NCBI GenBank assembly: GCA_030528545.1
Contig: JAUMYR010000003.1
Coordinates: 21,863 to 57,153, forward strand
Origin: Propionibacteriaceae bacterium
Lineage (GTDB): Bacteria; Actinomycetota; Actinomycetes; Propionibacteriales; Propionibacteriaceae
Reading direction: 5' to 3'
DNA: 35,291 nucleotides
Position 1 is the stretch's first letter, and the number at the start of each line of letters is the position of its first letter. This document shows, in pieces, positions 29,259-35,291 of this stretch. A model generated the notes under the pieces. It was not told the DNA's origin, did not search any database, and saw only the letters and a program-made list of their open reading frames with translations. A program made the position numbers and the translations under genes.

Positions 29259-32200
29259 ATGAGCGTCGTGAACGTTGAACCCGCCGGAGCGGAAGTACCA
29301 GAACTCCCGACCGGGGTGTTGTCGGTTCAAGCTCCGCCTGACCAGGTCGAAGCCCAGGGCATGGGAAATATCTTGGCGATGTTCATCCCGATGATGGGTT
29401 CCATGGGCGTCATGGTCTTCATGGCCTTCTCCGACACCTCCAATCCTCGGATGCTGCTGATGGGCGGAGGCATGATCGTCGCGATGCTCGGCATGGTTGG
29501 TTTCAACACCTACCGTCAGGTGAGCGGACACCGGCAGAAGGTGGACACCCAGCGGCGCGAGTACCTCGCATATCTCGGTGAGTTGCGCACGAGTGTGCGC
29601 ACGGCCGCCCGGATGCAGCGCCGCTACACCACCTGGCACCTTCCCGACCCCCGCTCTTTGGTGCTGATCGCCGAGGAGGGAACCCGGCTGTGGGAGCGTG
29701 ACCTGGATGCCCCCGAGGCGCTGAACGTGAGGCTGGGTTCGTCCACCCAGGAACTGTCGATGCAGTTGCAGCCACCCGAACTAGCCCCGCTCGCCAACCC
29801 GGATGCGGTGTGCCACTCGGCGGTCAGCCGTTTCATCGCCACCCACTCGGCGGTCGATAACCTGCCGCTCGGGGTATCGATCGGAGAGTTCAGCCATATA
29901 GAACTCGCCGGTGACCCGGCCGCCACCCGGGCGGCTGCTCGAGCGATGATCGCTCACCTGGCGACCTTCCTGTCACCCGAGGCGCTCCAGATCGCGGTGC
30001 TGTGTTCCGAACGGGCCACCGATGAGTGGGACTGGCTCAAGTGGCTGCCGCATGCCCGTTCCCGGGAGGAATCGGACGCGCTGGGACCGGCCCGCCTGGT
30101 GACCACCAGCTATGCCGATCTCGAACGGCTGCTGGGGGAGCCGGTCGTCATGAGGGGCGGCTTCGAGCGCCGCGCCGAGGCCACCCAGTGGCCTCACGTG
30201 GTTCTGGTCGTGGACGGAGCCACCCTGCCTCTGGGTACCCAGCTCGGCTCCAGGGAGGGCACCGCCGGTGTCACGGTCGTGACGCTGTCCCAGTCGTGGG
30301 GCGCGTTGACGTCGATGACCACGATCCGGCTCGCGTTGCACCCGCCGTCAGGGGACCAGGAGCGCGGCGTCATGGAACTGGTCATGCTCGACCGTGAACC
30401 GATCCTGGCGATCCCCGATGCCATGGGCGTCGAGCAGGCCGAGGCGGTCGCCCGCCGTATGGTCAGGTGGCTGAGCGACGAACGGCCCGACGCGGAGTCC
30501 CCGGTGGGACGCGCTGACCCGAAGCGGGCGGTCCCACTGCCGGAACTCCTCGGGATCGGCGATATCCGAGACTTCGACCCGGATCGGCAGTGGCGTCGCC
30601 GTGAGGGCCGCGATCGGTTGCGCGTGCCCTTCGGGGTGACCCCGGAGGGGGTGCCGGTCCTGCTTGACATCAAGGAGGCGGCCCACAACGGTTCGGGTCC
30701 GCATGGGCTGTTGATCGGAGCGACCGGCTCGGGCAAGTCCGAGGTGTTGCGCACCCTGGTCCTGGCGCTGGCGCTGACCCACCCGCCGGAGCAGCTCAAC
30801 TTCGTCCTCGTGGACTTCAAGGGCGGGGCCACCTTCGCGGGGATGGCCGACTTGCCCCACGTGTCGGCGATGATCTCGAACCTGGAATCCGAACTCACCC
30901 TGGTCGACCGCATGGAGGACGCGCTGCGGGGCGAGATGGTGCGACGCCAGACCCTGCTGCGGGAAGCCGGTAACTACGTCAACGTCATCGACTATGAGGC
31001 GGCCCGGCTCGCCGGAACCCACCAGCACCCGGTCCTGCCGGCGCTGTTCATCGTGCTGGACGAGTTCTCCGAACTGTTGAGCGCCAAACCTGAGTTCATC
31101 GACACCTTCGTCGCGATCGGACGCCTGGGCCGCTCTCTGGCCATCCACCTGCTGCTGTCGAGCCAGCGGCTGGAGGAGGGACGGCTGCGCGGCCTGGACT
31201 CCCACCTTTCCTACCGGATCGGCCTGCGGACCTTCTCGGGGCAGGAGTCCCGATCGGTGCTCGGGGTCCAGGACGCCTACGAACTGCCGCCGATCCCCGG
31301 TGTCGGCTACCTCAAAGTGTCCACGGATTCCATGACCCGCTTCCGCTCCTCCTATGTCGGTGGCCCGCCCGCGCGGCGGTCGGTGGCTGCCTCGGCCGCC
31401 CAGGCCAAGCTCGGCCAGGACGTGAAACTGCTGGAGTTCACCCTCGCCGCCCAGCAGATCGAGACAGCCCCAGACAGCGATAGCGCCTCCGACCTGCCCG
31501 AGGACGCGAAATGGGCGAAGATGACCGAGCTCGACATCGCGATCGCGAGGATGCGTGGCAAGGGCACACCGGCCCACCAGGTGTGGCTACCGCCGTTGGA
31601 GACCCCCGAGACCCTCGACTCGCTCATGCCCGACCTGGCCGAACACCCGGGCCTCGGCCTGGTCTCCCAGCGCTGGCGCGCGGCCGGGCCGCTGACGGTG
31701 CCGCTCGGCATCACCGACCTGCCGCTGGAGCAGCGTCGCGAGACGCTGACCGTGGACTTGTCAGGTTCGGGCGGACACTTCTCGGTGATCGGCGGTCCAT
31801 TGTCGGGCAAGTCGACGATGCTGCGGACGCTGGTCATGTCGCTGTCTTTGACCCGCACCCCGGCCGAGGTGCAGTTCTACATTCTCGACTTCGGTGGCGG
31901 AACCTTCGCCGCCTTCGCCGGGGGAGCCCACATCGCCGGGGTGGCGACACGGGATGAACCGGACGTGGTGTTTCGCATGATCTCCGAGATCGAGGCGATC
32001 ATGGCCGACCGGGAACGCTATTTCCGGGCCAACCGGGTCGACTCAATAACCACCTACCGGCGTGCCCGTGCCGAGGGCAAACTGGACGATGGCTATGGCG
32101 ACGTCTTCCTCGTGATCGACGGTTGGGCAGCGCTGCGCAGCGACTTCGAAGACATCGAGCAACGGCTCATCGCGCTCGCCGCGCGGGCGCTGACCTTCGG

Positions 32201-33254
32201 CGTCCACCTCATCGTCGCCTCGGCCCGGTGGACCGATATCCGGTTGCAGATCCGAGACCTCATCGCGTCCCGGCTGGAACTGCGGCTCGGTGACCCGAGC
32301 GATTCCGAGATCGACCGCAAGATCGCCCAGCAGGTGCCTCAGAAAAGGCCAGGGCGGGGCCTGGAACCCCGCGGCCGTCACATGCTGGTGGGTCTGCCGC
32401 TGGCCGATGGCAATCCGGACACGACCTCCCTGGCCGATGGAGTCGCGGCGACGCTGGAAAGGATCAGGTCGGCCTGGACCGGGCAGCCCGGTCCGAAGCT
32501 GCGCCTGCTGCCAGCCCAGGTCAGTCTCGACCAGGTGCGCGCCCTGGCTCCCGAGCCCGGCCAGCTGGCGCTTGGGGTGGAGGAGTCGCGACTCGGCCCG
32601 CTGCTGTTCGACCCCCGCACCGACAGCCATCTTTTCCTCTTTGGCGACGCCAAATCCGGCAAGTCGACCTTCCTGCGGGCGCTGGCCCACGAGGTCATGC
32701 GCACCCACACCCCCGACCAGGCGAAGTTCATCGTGGTCGACTACCGGCGGGCGCTGCTCGGCGACATCCCGGCGGAGTATTCGGCTGGCTATCTCTCGAC
32801 CCGGGAACAGGCGACGAGCGACCTGGCCGAACTGGGCGAGTTCCTGCGGACCCGGCTGCCGAACGATTCGGTCAGCCCAGAGCAGCTACGCTCCCGGTCC
32901 TGGTGGCAGGGCGCCGAAATCTGGGTGCTGGTCGACGATTACGACCTGGTCGCGACGGCCTCGGGCAACCCGGTCGCGGCCCTGCAGCCGCTCATGTCCC
33001 AGGCCCAGGACATCGGCTTGCACATCGTCGTGACCCGGCGCAGCGGCGGAGCCTCCCGAGCGATGTACGAGCCGGTGCTCCAGACGATGACCGAACTCGG
33101 CTGCACCGGCATCCTGCTGTCCGGCAACCCCGACGAGGGGGCACTGATCGGCAGGATCAGGCCGCGCAAGACCCCGGCCGGGCGGGCCCAGGTGGTGAGC
33201 CGGGACGCCGGATGCGTGGTCGCTCAGCTGGCGTGGGTGCCACCCGCCCACTGA
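29259..33254 (+). CDS. eccC: Type VII secretion ATPase EccC (fused EccCa-EccCb)
   Basis: Motor ATPase of the ESX system, 1331 aa. Two membrane helices (about 36-57 and 63-84) precede the DUF/stalk region and three FtsK/SpoIIIE ATPase domains. Domain 1: GATGSGKS (487-494), FVLVDFKGGATF and Walker B LDEFSEL (D601, E602). Domain 2: GGPLSGKST (845-853), ILDFGGGTF and VIDGW, lacking the catalytic glutamate. Domain 3: GDAKSGKS (1129-1136), VVDYRR and VLVDDYD. Only domain 1 has a full active site, as in studied EccC proteins where domains 2-3 bind substrate and regulate. One polypeptide, as in ESX-4 and ESX-5, not split as in ESX-1. Start ATG 29259; the ORF opens far upstream over eccD2. Confidence 0.96.
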   Translation: MSVVNVEPAGAEVPELPTGVLSVQAPPDQVEAQGMGNILAMFIPMMGSMGVMVFMAFSDTSNPRMLLMGGGMIVAMLGMVGFNTYRQVSGHRQKVDTQRREYLAYLGELRTSVRTAARMQRRYTTWHLPDPRSLVLIAEEGTRLWERDLDAPEALNVRLGSSTQELSMQLQPPELAPLANPDAVCHSAVSRFIATHSAVDNLPLGVSIGEFSHIELAGDPAATRAAARAMIAHLATFLSPEALQIAVLCSERATDEWDWLKWLPHARSREESDALGPARLVTTSYADLERLLGEPVVMRGGFERRAEATQWPHVVLVVDGATLPLGTQLGSREGTAGVTVVTLSQSWGALTSMTTIRLALHPPSGDQERGVMELVMLDREPILAIPDAMGVEQAEAVARRMVRWLSDERPDAESPVGRADPKRAVPLPELLGIGDIRDFDPDRQWRRREGRDRLRVPFGVTPEGVPVLLDIKEAAHNGSGPHGLLIGATGSGKSEVLRTLVLALALTHPPEQLNFVLVDFKGGATFAGMADLPHVSAMISNLESELTLVDRMEDALRGEMVRRQTLLREAGNYVNVIDYEAARLAGTHQHPVLPALFIVLDEFSELLSAKPEFIDTFVAIGRLGRSLAIHLLLSSQRLEEGRLRGLDSHLSYRIGLRTFSGQESRSVLGVQDAYELPPIPGVGYLKVSTDSMTRFRSSYVGGPPARRSVAASAAQAKLGQDVKLLEFTLAAQQIETAPDSDSASDLPEDAKWAKMTELDIAIARMRGKGTPAHQVWLPPLETPETLDSLMPDLAEHPGLGLVSQRWRAAGPLTVPLGITDLPLEQRRETLTVDLSGSGGHFSVIGGPLSGKSTMLRTLVMSLSLTRTPAEVQFYILDFGGGTFAAFAGGAHIAGVATRDEPDVVFRMISEIEAIMADRERYFRANRVDSITTYRRARAEGKLDDGYGDVFLVIDGWAALRSDFEDIEQRLIALAARALTFGVHLIVASARWTDIRLQIRDLIASRLELRLGDPSDSEIDRKIAQQVPQKRPGRGLEPRGRHMLVGLPLADGNPDTTSLADGVAATLERIRSAWTGQPGPKLRLLPAQVSLDQVRALAPEPGQLALGVEESRLGPLLFDPRTDSHLFLFGDAKSGKSTFLRALAHEVMRTHTPDQAKFIVVDYRRALLGDIPAEYSAGYLSTREQATSDLAELGEFLRTRLPNDSVSPEQLRSRSWWQGAEIWVLVDDYDLVATASGNPVAALQPLMSQAQDIGLHIVVTRRSGGASRAMYEPVLQTMTELGCTGILLSGNPDEGALIGRIRPRKTPAGRAQVVSRDAGCVVAQLAWVPPAH

Positions 33255-33257
33255 GGA

Positions 33258-33290
33258 GCACTGTGCCCGGGCCGAGCCCGGGCACAGTGC
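33258..33290. terminator. Bidirectional hairpin between eccC and thrC
   Basis: A perfect 15-bp stem, GCACTGTGCCCGGGC (33258-33272) with its complement at 33276-33290, and a 3-base loop, 3 bases after the eccC stop. No U tract. It separates convergent genes. Confidence 0.8.
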
Positions 33291-33323
33291 CAGCGGGCCG
33301 CTGCACAGGACTCCCGGAGCGCT

Positions 33324-34736
33324 TCAGCGGCTGACGATCAGCCGTTTCAGTGCCTCGGCGTCGTTGGGCAGTGCGGTGACGTGCCGGGGCAGGTCTTCCA
33401 ACCCGGCGAAGCGTTCGGGGCGTGGCGGTTCGGCGCCGAGGGCCTCGACGATCGTGGCGGAGAACTTCACCGGCAGCGCGGTCTCGATGACGATGACATC
33501 CGGCGCCCCGACCTCGCGGGCCACCTTCACCCCGTCGGCGGTGTGGGGGTCGATGACCACGCCGTCGGCGGCGTAGACCTCGCGGATGGTCGCGATCCGG
33601 TCGGCGTGGGTGCTGGAACCAGACCGGAAACCGTAGCGGCGGCTGACATCGGCGAAGACCGGGTCGGCGGACAGGTCGAAGAATCCGTGCTGGGGGATCT
33701 CGGCGCCGAACAGCCTGGCAGTGCGGGCCCCGTCGCGTCCGAGCAGGTCGAAGACGAAGCGCTCGAAATTGCTGGCCTTGGAGATGTCCATGGACGGCGA
33801 GCTGGTCTCGTGGGTGTCGGCGGCCCCACGCACCCGGTAGACGCCGGTGCGGACGAACTCGTCCAGCACATCGTTCTCGTTGGTGGCCAGCACCAGCGTG
33901 GCGACCGGCAGGCCCATGCAGCGGGCGATGTGGGCGGCGCAAATATTGCCGAAGTTGCCGCTCGGCACCGCGAAGGAGACCTGCTCGTCGGGGGAGGCGG
34001 TGGCCTGGATCCACGCCGCCACGTAGTACACCACCTGGGCCAGCAGCCGCGCCCAGTTGATCGAGTTGACCGCCCCGATCCGGTGGGCGGCCTTGAAACC
34101 GGCGTCGGCGTTGACCTCCTTGACGAGGTCCTGGCAGTCGTCGAAGACCCCGTCGACCGCGATGTTGACGATGCCCGGGTCGTCCAGGCTGAACATCTGG
34201 GCCTGCTGGAAGGGGGTCATGCGCCCTGCCGGGGTCAGCATGAACACGCGGACGCGGGACTTACCCAGCAGCGCATATTCGGCGGCCGAGCCGGTATCGC
34301 CGCTGGTCGCACCGAGGATGGTGAGGGTCTGGTCGCGGCGGGTCAAGACGTAGTCGAACAGCTCGCCGAGGAGTTGCATGGCCATGTCTTTGAAGGCCGC
34401 GGTCGGGCCGAGGGAGGTGTGGGCGAGCCAGGTGCCATCGCTCAGCCGGGTCAGGGGCACGATCTTCTCGTCGGAGAACTTCGGATAGGAATAGGCCCGC
34501 TCGCAGATGTCCCGCAGGTCGTCCTCATCGATGTCGTCGATGAACAGGCGCAGCACCTCGAAGGCCAGCCCGGCATATCCCAGCTCGGGATAGTCGCGAT
34601 GCCAGCGCGGCAGTAGGCCCCTGAGATCGGGATAGCGCTCCGGTAGGTAGAGCCCGCCGTCGGGGGCCAGTCCCTCAAGCAGGATGTCGCAGAACCGCTG
34701 CGGGGTGCCCCCGCCCCTGGTCGAGATGTAGCGCAT
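33324..34736 (-). CDS. thrC: Threonine synthase (ThrC, long form)
   Basis: PLP enzyme converting O-phosphohomoserine to threonine, last step of threonine synthesis. The protein is 470 aa, the long bacterial/fungal form. The N-terminal MRYISTRGGGTPQRFCDILLEGLAPDGGLYLPE is characteristic. The PLP lysine is K116 in GPTAAFKDMAMQ. The phosphate-binding loop GATSGDTGSAAEYA and VPSGNFGNICAA are present. ATG 34736 has no ribosome site, but TACACT lies 7 bases upstream, so translation is probably leaderless. It is not part of the secretion locus. Confidence 0.96.
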   Translation of the reverse strand: MRYISTRGGGTPQRFCDILLEGLAPDGGLYLPERYPDLRGLLPRWHRDYPELGYAGLAFEVLRLFIDDIDEDDLRDICERAYSYPKFSDEKIVPLTRLSDGTWLAHTSLGPTAAFKDMAMQLLGELFDYVLTRRDQTLTILGATSGDTGSAAEYALLGKSRVRVFMLTPAGRMTPFQQAQMFSLDDPGIVNIAVDGVFDDCQDLVKEVNADAGFKAAHRIGAVNSINWARLLAQVVYYVAAWIQATASPDEQVSFAVPSGNFGNICAAHIARCMGLPVATLVLATNENDVLDEFVRTGVYRVRGAADTHETSSPSMDISKASNFERFVFDLLGRDGARTARLFGAEIPQHGFFDLSADPVFADVSRRYGFRSGSSTHADRIATIREVYAADGVVIDPHTADGVKVAREVGAPDVIVIETALPVKFSATIVEALGAEPPRPERFAGLEDLPRHVTALPNDAEALKRLIVSR

Positions 34737-34743
34737 GGGCGAA

Positions 34744-34749
34744 AGTGTA
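34744..34749 (-). promoter_or_regulatory. -10 box of thrC, leaderless type
   Basis: TACACT on the minus strand (34749 to 34744) followed by TTCGCCC and ATG 34736. No clear -35. Confidence 0.5.
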
Positions 34750-34872
34750 GTTGCCAGCCGTGGCCGTCCGGATCGCGTCCGCCCCGCCCACCCCGGTCCG
34801 TGGTGCCCCGGGCGAGCGTGTGGCGGTGAGATCCGTCGTAAGCTAATCCGTGGCTGTGGGGGAGGTATGGCG

Positions 34873-35290
34873 ATGGCGGATGAGAGCCCTAGTGGGCTGA
34901 AGGACTATCTGGCCGGTATTGGCGCGTTCGTGGCGTTGATTCTTAATCTTCGTCGTGATGGGCACCGGCGCACTGGTCGGCGGTGTGACCGTCGCCTCTT
35001 GGGTCGTCCCATCCTTCAGGTTCACAAACGGCCGGGGGACGCTGAGTCTCTCGGTTGCGGTGCTCGTGACGGTTGCGGTCTATGTGTGTTCGAGCCTGGT
35101 GCTTCGCTGGGTTATCGGAGAGACACGGCAGTGGTGGAGGCTGGTACGGGACATCGTGAGCATGGTGGCTTTAGTGCTGGCCGTGAGCCACATCGTCCAG
35201 CCGTTCTCGGGAGTCACCATCACCGTGCTCGTCGCGATCCTGGTGCTGGATGCGCTCAGGTCCCGGCACCACCGAGCCAGTGCGCGATAG
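34873..35290 (+). pseudogene. Small membrane protein gene with an apparent one-base frameshift
   Basis: ATG 34873 has GGAGG 7 bases upstream and opens MADESPSGLKDYLAGIGAFVALI, the start of a membrane helix. That frame then turns arginine-rich and meaningless. In the next frame, right after its stop at 34937-34939, the sequence continues FLIFVVMGTGALVGGVTV and runs with three more hydrophobic helices to TAG 35288-35290. Skipping one base near 34939-34945 gives one continuous protein of about 138 aa with four helices. This may be a sequencing error, a true inactivating indel, or a shorter gene starting at GTG 34955 or ATG 34958 (about 110 aa), which lacks a ribosome site. No family recognised. 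Confidence 0.6.
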
Positions 35291-35291
35291 G

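Noticed and set aside
33381..34616. 411-aa plus-strand ORF inside thrC
   Set aside because: Shadow of thrC; no ribosome site and no recognisable motif.

Overview
This is a GC-rich chromosomal stretch from an actinobacterium. The evidence is the fol gene order after a probable ftsH tail, Lsr2, ClpC, tRNA genes mostly without encoded CCA, MurT/GatD, and an actinobacterial type VII secretion (ESX) locus with WXG100 proteins, EccB/C/D and mycosin. The set would suit Propionibacteriales, but the window does not settle genus or order. There is no rRNA, CRISPR array, insertion sequence or phage gene, and coding character is even throughout.

Layout. (1) 1-3763, plus strand: the last codons of an upstream gene (probably ftsH), then folE, folP, folB and folK, a DUF3180 membrane protein, and a membrane coiled-coil protein, closed by a strong terminator. 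(2) 3997-7204, minus strand: an operon of an orphan NuoD/hydrogenase-large-subunit-like protein, murT and gatD (lipid II amidation). (3) 7300-10268, plus strand: lsr2 and clpC, each followed by a GC-rich hairpin. (4) 10418-10981: tRNA-Glu (minus), tRNA-Asp and tRNA-Phe. (5) 11342-13726: a secreted four-SH3 protein with a peptidase-like C-terminal domain, a membrane-anchored protein resembling only the apical (substrate-binding) domain of GroEL, and tRNA-Lys. (6) 13759-18898: a FadR-type GntR regulator divergent from an operon of a class V aminotransferase and a sugar-type ABC importer (binding lipoprotein and two permeases, no ATPase), with TTGTC-N-GACAA-type operators between them. (7) 19026-21884: patatin-like phospholipase, divergent cation efflux transporter, and a small cupin. 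(8) 21938-33254: the type VII secretion locus. (9) 33324-34736: threonine synthase. (10) 34873-35290: a small membrane protein whose reading frame appears broken by a one-base shift.

The secretion locus is split into four transcription blocks: mycP-eccB-eccD1 (minus), the two WXG100 genes (plus), an RDD-FHA protein with a second eccD (minus), and eccC (plus). It has two different EccD proteins, an FHA protein, and no recognisable EccE, EccA or PE/PPE/EspG, so it resembles a minimal ESX-4-like machine with added phospho-threonine sensing.

The points I consider most unusual are the membrane-tethered GroEL apical-domain protein, the NuoD-like protein lacking both quinone-site residues in a peptidoglycan operon, the two-EccD/FHA secretion locus, and several promoters whose -10 box lies 6-7 bases before the start codon (probable leaderless mRNAs).
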